The notes under the pieces are model-generated. The model searched no databases and was not told the origin of the DNA. It saw nothing but the letters and a program-made list of their open reading frames with translations. From assembly GCA_018388625.1 (NCBI GenBank), contig CP074402.1, positions 5,890,001-5,954,000 of the forward strand: a DNA stretch of 64,000 bases, given 5' to 3'. Shown piece after piece: positions 1 through 7,243 of this stretch (positions are counted from its first letter, which is position 1; every line of letters begins with the position of its first letter). Source of the DNA: Nocardiopsis eucommiae (lineage in GTDB: Bacteria > Actinomycetota > Actinomycetes > Streptosporangiales > Streptosporangiaceae). Made by a program: the position numbers and the translations under genes.

Positions 1-1236
1 ATCGCCACCTCCGTGCCGCGCGGCGCCTACACGTGGATCACGCAGCGCCTCAAGAAGGAGCTGACCGTCCCGCTGGTGGCGGTCAACCGCATCAACACCC
101 CCGAGGTCGCGGAACGGATCATCGCGGAGGGCCAGGCCGACATGGTCTCGCTGGCCCGCCCGATGCTCGCCGACGCCGCCTTCGTGGCCAAGGCCGAGGC
201 GGGCCGGGCCGAGGAGATCAACACCTGCATCGGCTGCAACCAGGCCTGCCTGGACCACACGTTCAACCTGAAGATCACCTCGTGCCTGGTCAACCCGCGC
301 GCCTGCCACGAGACGGAGCTGGTCCTCTCCCCCACCCGGACCCGCAGGAACGTGGCCGTGGTCGGCGCCGGCCCCGCCGGCCTCGCCTTCTCCGTCTCCG
401 CGGCCGAGGTCGGCCACACCGTCACCCTCTTCGACGCCGCCTCGCGGATCGGCGGCCAGCTCAACATGGCCCGCCGCGTGCCCGGCAAGGAGGAGTTCGA
501 CGAGACCCTCCGCTACTTCCGCGTCCAGCTGGACAAGCACGGCGTGGACGTGCGCCTGGACACCACCGTGACCGCCGCCGACCTCGACGGGTACGACGAG
601 GTCGTGATCGCCACCGGCGTCACCCCGCGCACCCCCGCCATCCCGGGCGCGGACCACCCCAGCGTGGTGAGCTACGTGGACGTGCTGCGCGGCGGCGCCG
701 AGGTCGGTGAACGGGTCGCGATCATCGGCGCGGGCGGCATCGGCTTCGACGTGGCGGAGTTCCTCACCGACGGCGGGGAGGGCGCGAGCCAGGACCCCGA
801 GACGTTCTTCCGCCAGTGGGGCGTGGACACCGAGTACCGGGAGCGCGGCGGCCTGGGCACGGCCCAGCGGACCGCCCCGCCGCGCACCGTGCACCTGCTC
901 CAGCGCAAGACCTCGAAGGTCGGCAAGGGCCTGGGAAAGACCACCGGCTGGATCCACCGCCTGGAGCTGCGCCACCGGGGCGTGGAGATGGTCGCGGGCG
1001 TCGACTACCGACGCATCGACGACGAGGGCCTGCACGTGACCGTGGACGGTGAGGAGCGCGTGCTCGCCGTCGACACCGTGGTGCTGTGCGCCGGCCAGGA
1101 CCCGCGCCGCGACCTGGCCGACGAGCTCACCGCCGCCGGTCGCGCCGTGCACCTGATCGGCGGCGCCGACGTGGCCGCCGAACTGGACGCCAAGCGCGCC
1201 ATCAAGCAGGGCACCGAGCTGGCCGCCGCCCTGTAG
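1..1236 (+). CDS. fadH: 2,4-dienoyl-CoA reductase (NADPH), C-terminal part
   Basis: The gene is open from the first base, so the N-terminal part of the TIM-barrel flavin domain lies outside the window; about 411 residues remain. The family reduces 2,4-dienoyl-CoA intermediates during beta-oxidation of unsaturated fatty acids, using FMN, a 4Fe-4S cluster and FAD. Visible signs are the barrel end (VSLARPMLAD), the cluster ligands in CIGCNQAC followed by TSCLVNPRAC, a first Rossmann motif VVGAGPAGLAF and a second one, IIGAGGIGFDVAEF. The family is usually about 670 residues, so about one third is missing. A related old-yellow-enzyme-type NADH:flavin oxidoreductase is possible, but the cluster region matches the FadH type best. 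Confidence 0.85.
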   Translation: MATSVPRGAYTWITQRLKKELTVPLVAVNRINTPEVAERIIAEGQADMVSLARPMLADAAFVAKAEAGRAEEINTCIGCNQACLDHTFNLKITSCLVNPRACHETELVLSPTRTRRNVAVVGAGPAGLAFSVSAAEVGHTVTLFDAASRIGGQLNMARRVPGKEEFDETLRYFRVQLDKHGVDVRLDTTVTAADLDGYDEVVIATGVTPRTPAIPGADHPSVVSYVDVLRGGAEVGERVAIIGAGGIGFDVAEFLTDGGEGASQDPETFFRQWGVDTEYRERGGLGTAQRTAPPRTVHLLQRKTSKVGKGLGKTTGWIHRLELRHRGVEMVAGVDYRRIDDEGLHVTVDGEERVLAVDTVVLCAGQDPRRDLADELTAAGRAVHLIGGADVAAELDAKRAIKQGTELAAAL

Positions 1237-1245
1237 CCCCCTACC

Positions 1246-1251
1246 TAGAAT
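1246..1251 (+). promoter_or_regulatory. candidate -10 element of a leaderless PadR transcript
   Basis: TAGAAT lies 6 bases before the ATG at 1258. Actinobacterial leaderless transcripts typically show a TANNNT element at this distance. No clear -35 box is seen, and the element sits in the 21-base gap after fadH. Confidence 0.4.
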
Positions 1252-1257
1252 GCGCTC

Positions 1258-1818
1258 ATGTCCCTGCCCCACGCGATCCTGACCGCCCTGCTGGAGAAAC
1301 CCTCCTCCGGACTGGAACTCACCCGGCGCTTCGACCGCTCCATCGGGTACTTCTGGTCCGCCACCCACCAGCAGATCTACCGGGAGCTGGGCAAGCTGGA
1401 GAAGGCGGGGTTCATCCGGGCGCTGCCGACGGACTCGCCCACCCGGGGCCAGCGCAAGGAGTACGAGGTGCTGGTCCCGGGCCGGGAGGAGCTGGGGCGC
1501 TGGGTCGGCGAGCAGGAGGAGCCGCGCGCCCTCCGCGACCCGCTGATGCTGCGCCTGCGCGCGGCGGGGGTCGTGGGGGTCGGCGCCGACCTGGTCGAGG
1601 AGCTGCGCCGCCACCGTGCGCTGCACGCCGCCCGTCTGGCGGAGTACCGGGAGTTCCAGCGGCGCGACGCCGCGCGCGGGCACGGGACCGAACGGGACCG
1701 GGTCCAGGGGCTGGTGCTCCGGGGCGGCATCGACCTGGAGCTCTTCTGGGTGACCTGGCTGGACGGGGCCATCGCGGACCTGACCGGCCCCGGCCCGGAG
1801 GGCGATTCGGTCCCCTAG
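1258..1818 (+). CDS. PadR-family transcriptional regulator
   Basis: This 186-residue protein begins with a PadR-type winged helix (MSLPHAILTALLEKPSSG, then HQQIYRELGKLEKAGFI and the wing with RKEYEVL), followed by a helical C-terminal domain for dimerisation. PadR proteins are usually repressors that release DNA on binding small phenolic or drug-like ligands; the ligand here cannot be told. The gene begins 21 bases after fadH on the same strand, so it may read through from it, but a -10 element is placed for a leaderless start. Confidence 0.85.
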   Translation: MSLPHAILTALLEKPSSGLELTRRFDRSIGYFWSATHQQIYRELGKLEKAGFIRALPTDSPTRGQRKEYEVLVPGREELGRWVGEQEEPRALRDPLMLRLRAAGVVGVGADLVEELRRHRALHAARLAEYREFQRRDAARGHGTERDRVQGLVLRGGIDLELFWVTWLDGAIADLTGPGPEGDSVP

Positions 1819-1885
1819 GCGAGCGCGCGCACGAAGCGCCGGGCGCACGAGCCGTCCGGTGTGCGCGAAGGACGGGCGCACCAAA

Positions 1886-1914
1886 AGCCGCCCCCGGCTG
1901 TGCCGGGGGCGGCT
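1886..1914 (-). terminator. intrinsic terminator after tRNA-Ser
   Basis: A perfect 13-bp stem with a 3-base loop; on the minus strand the hairpin is followed by TTTT. It sits directly behind the tRNA-Ser gene and also faces the end of padR. Confidence 0.8.
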
Positions 1915-1916
1915 GG

Positions 1917-2004
1917 TGGCGGTGGATGAGGGATTTGAACCCTCGAAGGGTTGCCCCTTACCCGCTTTCGAGGCGGGCGCCATCGGCCACTAGGCGAATC
2001 CACC
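1917..2004 (-). tRNA. tRNA-Ser (CGA)
   Basis: Acceptor arms GGTGGAT and ATCCACC pair, the anticodon loop is CTCGAAA (anticodon CGA), there is a long variable arm as in class II tRNAs, and the T-loop contains GGTTCAAATCC. CCA is encoded at 1917-1919. The gene lies only 10 bases behind tadA on the same strand. Confidence 0.93.
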
Positions 2005-2014
2005 GAGAGGTACT

Positions 2015-2512
2015 CTACCGGACGCGGCGCCGTGCGAAAAACCCGATCAGCAGATCCGAGCACCGGTCAGCGATGTCGCGGCTGATCAGATCGGGTGGAA
2101 CGACTTCGGGACGGTGGTTCTGGCGCGGGTCCCGGACCAGGTCCCACATCGATCCCACCGCGCCCGCCTTCGCGTCGCGCGCGCCGTAGACCAACCGGTC
2201 CACCCGGGAGAGCACCGTGGCCCCGGCGCACATCACGCAGGGCTCCAGGGTGACCACGAGGGTGCACCCGGACAGGCGCCACTCGCCGTGCGCCTCGGCT
2301 GCCGCGCGCAGCGCGAGCACCTCGGCGTGGCCGGTCGGGTCGCCGGTGGCCTCGCGTTCGTTGTGGCCCCGACCGAGCACGGCGCCGTCGGGGCCGAGCA
2401 CCACGGCGCCGACCGGGACGTCGTCGGTGGCCAGGGCCAGCTCGGCCTCGGCCAGGGCGGCCAGCATCGCCTCGTCGACCACGTGCCGGTCGAGTTCGGG
2501 CAGGCCGGTCAC
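2015..2512 (-). CDS. tadA: tRNA-specific adenosine deaminase
   Basis: This 165-residue enzyme deaminates the wobble adenosine of tRNA-Arg(ACG) to inosine. The zinc deaminase signature is complete: HAEVLAL carries the zinc-binding His and the catalytic Glu, and PCVMC carries the two Cys ligands. The length is normal for the family. It is followed by tRNA-Ser and preceded, 4 bases away, by a gene for a TadA-associated protein, so these probably form one transcript. Confidence 0.95.
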   Translation of the reverse strand: MTGLPELDRHVVDEAMLAALAEAELALATDDVPVGAVVLGPDGAVLGRGHNEREATGDPTGHAEVLALRAAAEAHGEWRLSGCTLVVTLEPCVMCAGATVLSRVDRLVYGARDAKAGAVGSMWDLVRDPRQNHRPEVVPPDLISRDIADRCSDLLIGFFARRRVR

Positions 2513-2516
2513 CCGG

Positions 2517-3005
2517 TCACAGCCTCATCGGGTCGAGGACGTCGGCGAACCCCGAACGTTCCGCGATGATCGCGATCACGTCACCGGGCAGGACGCCGCC
2601 GCCCACGGACAGGTCCGCGAGCTCGTCCTCGGTCACCCCGAGGTCGGTGAGGAGTCGCCCGTCACCGTCGGGCCGGGGGTCGGGGCGGGATCCCGCGCTC
2701 TCGGCGGGCTGCGAGGCGCCGAGCCCTCCCGCCTCGGAGAGCACTCCGGCCAGCGGGTGGTCGTGCACCACCCGTCCGTCCGAGAGGTACACCCTCGGGT
2801 CCGGATCCGACTCATCCATCCGGACGACGGCGAACCACTCGTCGTCCGCGTCCACGAACAGAAGGGTCAGTTCGCTGCCCCAGTCCGTGGCGAGGTCCAG
2901 CATGAGGTCGGTGATGTCGTCGATGGCATCCACGTCACCGAGATCGACCTCAGTACCCCGCCACGTCTTGCCGTTCGGAGCGAAGACGGCTGCGAAGGTC
3001 GACAC
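2517..3005 (-). CDS. TadA-associated protein (paralogue A)
   Basis: A 162-residue acidic protein of the actinobacterial family named only for its position next to tadA; its biochemical role is not known to me. It begins MSTFAAVFAPNGKTWRGTEV and ends with a helical segment (VIAIIAERSGFADVLDPMRL) that aligns by eye with the end of its upstream neighbour (SVSERLGFAQAFQRVLDGMG). The middle, about residues 95-115, is a low-complexity acidic and proline-rich linker. It is the proximal partner of tadA. Confidence 0.7.
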   Translation of the reverse strand: MSTFAAVFAPNGKTWRGTEVDLGDVDAIDDITDLMLDLATDWGSELTLLFVDADDEWFAVVRMDESDPDPRVYLSDGRVVHDHPLAGVLSEAGGLGASQPAESAGSRPDPRPDGDGRLLTDLGVTEDELADLSVGGGVLPGDVIAIIAERSGFADVLDPMRL

Positions 3006-3050
3006 CGCGTGCCCTCCTGATCTCTACCCTGGTGGTCTTCCAGGCGTGCC

Positions 3051-3551
3051 CTACCCCATACCGTCCAGGACACGCTGGAAGGCCTGGGCGAATCCCAGAC
3101 GCTCGGACACGCTCGCGAGGACCTCGTCCGGATACAGGTCCAGGTCGCCCGCGAGGGCGCCCAGTTCCATCTCGTCCAGGCCCAGGTCCGCGACCACGGA
3201 CAGGTCACCCGCAGGCAGGACCTGGTCGAGGTCGTCGTCCTCCGGGAGGTCGATGTCCAGGTAGTCCAGGGCGTCCCGGGCCACCTGCCAGTCGACCGAG
3301 GCGGTCACGTCGGACAGGAAGAGGGAGACCTCCTCGCCGTACACCCGGACGATGATGAAGAAGTCGTCGCCGACCGACACCAGCCCGAGGGATCCGCTGA
3401 TGCTCGGCTGTTGGCGCAGGGCGTGGATGAGCCCCTTGAGATCGTGTGTCAGCGCGATCGGGAGGAGGTCGACGTCCCAGTACTCCTCTTCCCTGTACGC
3501 GACGGCCGCGAAGTCACCCGAGTCGTCGTCACCATGATCGAGCACTGTCAT
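3051..3551 (-). CDS. TadA-associated protein (paralogue B)
   Basis: This 166-residue acidic protein resembles the downstream paralogue in layout: an N-terminal FAAVAYREEEYWDVDLL segment and a C-terminal LSVVADLGLDEMELGALA / SERLGFAQAFQRVL segment. The frame stays open upstream to 3914, but the ATG at 3551, preceded by TTGGGGTGACG, fits the family start. It lies 45 bases upstream of paralogue A on the same strand. Function unknown. Confidence 0.65.
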   Translation of the reverse strand: MTVLDHGDDDSGDFAAVAYREEEYWDVDLLPIALTHDLKGLIHALRQQPSISGSLGLVSVGDDFFIIVRVYGEEVSLFLSDVTASVDWQVARDALDYLDIDLPEDDDLDQVLPAGDLSVVADLGLDEMELGALAGDLDLYPDEVLASVSERLGFAQAFQRVLDGMG

Positions 3552-3875
3552 CGTCACCCCAACCCGGACGGTGTTTCGGTGCGGACGAGAGGAGCCCGGC
3601 CCGCCCGTGCGAGTGCCATGGTAACGATCACCCTCACTGCGTCGTGGTCCCTCGTCCGCCGTGGAACGCCCTAACGCTCTCACGAGACACGGGTTCACCG
3701 CGCCCCCGTGACCGAACCCGTGCGCACCTGTTTCCCACCCGACGCCACCGGGGGAGAGCGGAAGGGGAGGCGGGGGCCGTGGGGAGCCCTGGTTCGGGTG
3801 ATACGCGCGGTTAGACTCGGGCAGGCCCCTCTCCCCATCCACCGTCCCGTTATCCCAGCTCACCCGGAGAACGCT
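3552..3875. other. intergenic region between divergent genes
   Basis: About 320 bases between the TadA-associated operon (minus) and upp (plus). I see no conserved protein and no RNA gene. It must hold both promoters, but I could not place convincing -35/-10 pairs. Confidence 0.5.
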
Positions 3876-4529
3876 TTGGAAACCCTGGTCGTCGACCACC
3901 CCTTGGTCGCGCACAAGCTGACCACCCTGCGCGACGTGCGGACCGACTCACCGACCTTCCGGCGGCTGACGGACGAGCTGGTCACCCTGCTCGCCTACGA
4001 AGCGACCCGGGACGTCCGCGTGACAGAGGTCACCATCCAGACCCCGCTCGTGGAGGCCACCGGCACCCAGCTGACGCGCCCCACGCCGCTGGTCGTCCCG
4101 ATCCTGCGCGCCGGACTCGGCATGCTCGACGGCATGACCCGTCTGCTGCCCACGGCCGAGGTCGGCTTCCTGGGCATGGCGCGCGACGAGGAGACCCTCC
4201 AGCCCGCCACCTACGCCGACCGCCTCCCCCAGGACCTGTCGGGCCGCCAGTGCTACGTGCTGGACCCGATGCTCGCCACCGGCGGAACCCTCGCCGCGGC
4301 CCTCAAGCTGCTGGTGGAGCGGGGCGCCGACCACATCACCGCGATCTGTCTGCTGGTGGCGCCCGAGGGCCTGGTCGCCGTCGAGCAGAAACTGGCCGAA
4401 ACCCTGCCCGACGACCACGGCGCCACGCTGCGCGTGGTGACGGCGGCAGTGGACGAGCGCCTCAACGAGGACGGCTTCATCCTCCCGGGACTGGGCGACG
4501 CGGGCGACCGTCTGTACGGCTGCTCCTGA
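3876..4529 (+). CDS. upp: uracil phosphoribosyltransferase
   Basis: This enzyme makes UMP from uracil and PRPP in pyrimidine salvage. The PRPP loop is visible as [17 protein letters not shown], preceded by [13 protein letters not shown], and the C-terminal uracil-binding region reads [18 protein letters not shown] chose the TTG at 3876 because GGAGA lies 6 bases upstream and the protein then begins [20 protein letters not shown], the usual family start. The frame is open further upstream but without family similarity. About 217 residues. Confidence 0.94.
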   Translation: METLVVDHPLVAHKLTTLRDVRTDSPTFRRLTDELVTLLAYEATRDVRVTEVTIQTPLVEATGTQLTRPTPLVVPILRAGLGMLDGMTRLLPTAEVGFLGMARDEETLQPATYADRLPQDLSGRQCYVLDPMLATGGTLAAALKLLVERGADHITAICLLVAPEGLVAVEQKLAETLPDDHGATLRVVTAAVDERLNEDGFILPGLGDAGDRLYGCS

Positions 4530-4555
4530 ACCAGAACCCCGCGACGCGCGGCACG

Positions 4556-4589
4556 AGCGCCCAACCGGATCACCGGTTGGGCGCTTTTT
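4556..4589 (+). terminator. intrinsic terminator of upp
   Basis: A perfect 13-bp stem (AGCGCCCAACCGG and its complement) with loop ATCA, followed by a run of T. It begins 26 bases after the upp stop codon. Confidence 0.9.
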
Positions 4590-4963
4590 CGGCTCTTTTT
4601 CTGCTGGGGTGAATGAACGCCCGAAAATCGGGCATTGGTCCCATCACGCACCCTCACCCCGAGGTGTCTCCCCAGGTGGAGCTGGCTTGCCCGGAGGGCT
4701 ACCGACACGGTGTTGCATTAGCCGAATTCATTTCGAGATTGGAACGTAACAGATTAGAGTGATCATGGTTCCTGACTACCCGTAACCGGGTGCACTTGCC
4801 AGGCCGAAACCACCCCACAAGGGGCTCAGCCCACTGATAACCGAACGTCGCCGCCCGTTTCCGGCGCGGCGCTCCGGCAACCCTCCAGTGGCTACTCAAA
4901 GCCCCCAGCCGTACACGCGCCGTGCTGTTCCGCCCCCGCAGCCCCGCAGCCCCAAGGAGTGAG
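4590..4963. other. intergenic region, AT-rich for this genome
   Basis: About 370 bases with no gene I can support. It contains a small hairpin (CGCCCGAAAATCGGGC near 4618) and an AT-rich stretch around 4715-4765, which probably carries the promoter of the small gene at 4964. Confidence 0.4.
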
Positions 4964-5206
4964 ATGCCCGAGAACACCTCCCCCTCGACCGCCCAGGCCG
5001 CCCGCGACCCGCACTTCAGCCCCGTCGTCAACCGCCTGTCGTCGGAGTTCTCCGACGTGCACCACTCCTCCACCGTCTCGCGGTGCGTGGACGCGGCCAG
5101 ACACGGCGCCCAGGACGTGACCGGACGGGCCACCCCGGACCTCGTGGAGCGGATCGCCCGGCAGCACCTCCAGGTACTCGCCCTGGCCTTCGCGGAACAG
5201 CGCTAG
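4964..5206 (+). CDS. small helical protein, probable three-helix-bundle dimerisation family
   Basis: An 80-residue protein beginning MPENTSPSTAQAARDPHF and ending with two predicted helices (STVSRCVDAARHG and DLVERIARQHLQVLALAFAEQR). The start is fixed by a strong ribosome binding site, AAGGAGTGAG, next to the ATG. The helical pattern recalls the small actinobacterial proteins annotated as three-helix-bundle dimerisation domain proteins, but I cannot assign a role. It is monocistronic. Confidence 0.6.
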   Translation: MPENTSPSTAQAARDPHFSPVVNRLSSEFSDVHHSSTVSRCVDAARHGAQDVTGRATPDLVERIARQHLQVLALAFAEQR

Positions 5207-5593
5207 AGCCCACGCGGCACTCCCGTATCGGTTTCGGGCGCGCACTACTCGCCTCTTCGGCTCGCGAAGAACCTGGCTCTCCGTCACCCGTCCTCACGGA
5301 CCGGTGACCCCTCCTCCGGAGCCGGGCCGAGGGCCCCGTGCCCTGTTCCCAGCACGGAGAGGAACGGCACCGCGCCCCGATTCCACCGCCCTGACCTGCG
5401 TCAGAACGGGAACTCTTTCCGGACCGTCAGTCACTCGGTTACCAACACCACCGAAACCGGACACAGCCCGCAAGGGGTGAACGTCCGACATACCGCCACG
5501 CCGAGAGTGCGCTTCAGGCTTTACGGGCAAGATGGTCGGTGCGACAATCGCTGCTGGGTTGGTGGGTCAGGTGGATTCCAAGGGGAGTCAGTC
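5207..5593. other. intergenic region
   Basis: About 390 bases with no convincing gene. A weak promoter-like pair (TTTACG, 17 bases, GACAAT) sits around 5519-5547, upstream of the small membrane protein gene at 5594. Confidence 0.35.
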
Positions 5594-5758
5594 GTGGCGA
5601 AGTTGAAGAAATGGGGCGGTTACGCGCTCATCGGTTTCGTGGCGTTTTATCTGCTCACGCAACCTGAAAGCGCGGCCGGCGTGATCCAGAGCGGACTGGA
5701 TCTCCTGGTGGGCGGCGCCGAGTCGATGTCCCGGTTCGTCAACACGCTGCTGTCGTAG
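5594..5758 (+). CDS. small single-pass membrane protein
   Basis: A 54-residue protein with one membrane segment (YALIGFVAFYLLT) near its N-terminus after a basic MAKLKKWGG. The GTG at 5594 is preceded by AGGGGAGTCAG. The longer open frame upstream is not protein-like. It lies 20 bases before a PH-domain membrane protein gene, a pairing I recall from other actinomycetes, so the two products may act together at the membrane. Function unknown. Confidence 0.65.
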   Translation: MAKLKKWGGYALIGFVAFYLLTQPESAAGVIQSGLDLLVGGAESMSRFVNTLLS

Positions 5759-5778
5759 GCGGGGACGGGTCGGGTTTC

Positions 5779-6288
5779 ATGAAGCTCGTAGCCTCAAGCA
5801 ACGCGGCTCCGGCATCGGTGAACCGCTATCTCCTGCCGCACGAGCAGGACGTCGTGACCATCCGTCGGCACCCCGCGGTCCTCATCGGACCCGTGGGGGC
5901 GGTCCTGGCGGCCCTGGTGTTCGCGGCGATCCTGAGTCAGACGATCGGCGCCAACAGCGCCGCGACCCTGGCCCTCGTGTGGTGGCTGTGGCTGCTCGTA
6001 CTGGTGTGGTTCGTCTGGCGGGTCGCCGAGTGGTCCGTGGACTACTTCGTGATCACGTCGGCGCGGTTGCTGCTGACCACGGGGCTGATCACCCGGCAGG
6101 TGAACATGATGCCGCTGGGCAAGGTCACCGACATGCGGTTCGAGCGGACGCTGATCGGCCGCTTCCTGGGTTACGGCACCTTCGTGATGGAGTCCGCCGG
6201 TCAGGACCAGGCGCTCAGCAAGATCGCCTTCATCCCGTACCCGGAGCAGCTCTACCTGGAGGTCGTGGGACTGATCTTCAAGGAGTAG
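5779..6288 (+). CDS. PH-domain membrane protein (bacterial bPH2/DUF304 type)
   Basis: This 169-residue protein has two adjacent membrane segments (about residues 33-54 and 60-80, ending LVWFVWRVAEWSVDYFVIT) followed by a bacterial PH-like domain recognisable from DYFVITSARLLLTTGLITRQ, MPLGKVTDMRFERT and GRFLGYGTFVMESAGQ. Proteins of this family are membrane-anchored and of mostly unknown role. It forms an apparent two-gene unit with the small membrane protein upstream and ends at a terminator. Confidence 0.85.
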   Translation: MKLVASSNAAPASVNRYLLPHEQDVVTIRRHPAVLIGPVGAVLAALVFAAILSQTIGANSAATLALVWWLWLLVLVWFVWRVAEWSVDYFVITSARLLLTTGLITRQVNMMPLGKVTDMRFERTLIGRFLGYGTFVMESAGQDQALSKIAFIPYPEQLYLEVVGLIFKE

Positions 6289-6317
6289 CCGGACGCGCCG
6301 ACCACGGACGTTCACGG

Positions 6318-6346
6318 AGCACCCGCCCCAGCGGCGGGTGCTTCTT
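6318..6346 (+). terminator. intrinsic terminator after the PH-domain gene
   Basis: A 10-bp stem AGCACCCGCC with its complement, loop CCAGC, followed by TCTTC. Confidence 0.75.
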
Positions 6347-6403
6347 CGTGTCCGGGAGCGGAGTGAACCGGGCGCGCCGCGGGTACGAACCAGTTACCGC
6401 TCC

Positions 6404-6508
6404 GTTCACCTCCCGTTCACCTTGGAGCCCGAACCAAGGCTCGGGCCCTGCGCAGCGGACGCGCCACGAAGGAACCCAATTGACTCGAAGGTGAACATAG
6501 GGTTAACT
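6404..6508 (+). promoter_or_regulatory. promoter with repeated GTTCACCT operator-like boxes
   Basis: GTTCACCT occurs at 6404-6411 and again at 6415-6422, exactly 11 bases apart, and its exact inverse AGGTGAAC lies at 6489-6496, inside the spacer of a good promoter (TTGACT at 6480-6485, 17 bases, TTAACT at 6503-6508). This arrangement suggests a repressor or activator site controlling the gene at 6542. Confidence 0.5.
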
Positions 6509-6541
6509 TGGGTCATCTGATAAGGAAACGAGGAGGGCTTC

Positions 6542-6778
6542 ATGGCACGCAGGACCGAGCACGGCCCGCACCTCTCTCACTCCGCGACCACCCCTCGGCG
6601 CACCCGGTCCACCGCGGCGAGCCGCCGACTCTCCGGCCTGGCCCCCGAACCCGCGCTGGTCCCGCGTCCGCGCACGGACCAAGAGGACACCGACACCACT
6701 TCGGAGCACCCGATCATGCACTGGGTCCTGGTCACCGACGACCGTGGCCGCACCCGGCCCGAGGCCCGCTGGCTCTAG
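6542..6778 (+). CDS. small hypothetical protein
   Basis: A 78-residue basic protein, arginine- and proline-rich in its first 55 residues, with a better-ordered end, HPIMHWVLVTDDRGRTRPEA. The start is supported by GAGGAGGG 6 bases before the ATG and by the promoter above, and a terminator follows, so it is a real transcription unit. I do not recognise the family. The short C-terminal MHWVLVTDDRGR segment is the part most likely to be conserved. Confidence 0.6.
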   Translation: MARRTEHGPHLSHSATTPRRTRSTAASRRLSGLAPEPALVPRPRTDQEDTDTTSEHPIMHWVLVTDDRGRTRPEARWL

Positions 6779-6799
6779 GCCACGACGACGACAGCTCAC

Positions 6800-6832
6800 G
6801 AAGGGCCGCCCGCACCACGCGGGCGGCCCTTC
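6800..6832 (+). terminator. hairpin terminator
   Basis: A perfect 14-bp GC-rich stem with loop ACCAC, 20 bases after the small gene; no T run follows. Confidence 0.65.
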
Positions 6833-6972
6833 GTCATGCCCGGACCGCTCACGCTCCGGAGCCCCTTCGTCGCTATGTCGATAAATCGGCAAGACCATAA
6901 ATCCAGATGTGGACGTCTCTATTTAGCCTCTCGGGCGCCCCTCTCCGGTGATCCCCGTCTCACCCGGAGGGC

Positions 6973-7001
6973 TTGACGGCCTCGGAAACGAGACGTATCG
7001 T
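6973..7001 (+). promoter_or_regulatory. promoter of the ABC-F leader
   Basis: TTGACG (6973-6978), a 17-base spacer, then TATCGT (6996-7001). The predicted transcript start falls at about 7008-7009, on the ATG of a seven-codon leader reading frame. Confidence 0.65.
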
Positions 7002-7008
7002 CTTGCAC

Positions 7009-7032
7009 ATGAGGCTGCACATCCACCTGTGA
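7009..7032 (+). CDS. leader peptide for the ABC-F gene (candidate)
   Basis: A seven-codon frame encoding MRLHIHL and then TGA starts at the predicted transcript start, so it would be translated as a leaderless message. About 210 untranslated bases separate it from the ABC-F start. Antibiotic-resistance ABC-F genes are often controlled by ribosome stalling on such a leader. The mutually exclusive hairpins expected for attenuation are plausible in 7033-7240 (GC-rich complementary blocks around 7040-7110), but I could not fold them. Confidence 0.5.
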   Translation: MRLHIHL

Positions 7033-7243
7033 CCCGCGCCGGACGTCCACGTTCCGAGCACGCGCCCCACCGCACCACGGTCCGGGCCCGCTCCGTCGAC
7101 GTCCCCACACCGCGGTCGCGTACGGGCAGCCTCCTTTCTTCCGAGTTCCGGTCCATCAGCACACCTGTGCGCCCATGACCGAAACACCGGGCCGCCCCTG
7201 CGCTCCGTGGCCTTCCCAGGAACCACGCAGAACAGGAGGACCC
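7033..7243 (+). promoter_or_regulatory. long 5' untranslated region of the ABC-F gene
   Basis: A 211-base stretch without a protein of its own, between the leader peptide and the ABC-F ribosome binding site. Complementary GC-rich blocks (for example CGGACGTCC near 7042 and GGTCCGGGCCCG near 7079) suggest an attenuator, as in other inducible ABC-F genes. Confidence 0.4.

Noticed and set aside
3552-3914. Longer N-terminus for TadA-associated paralogue B
   Set aside because: The upstream residues are not family-like, and would cover the promoter region of upp.
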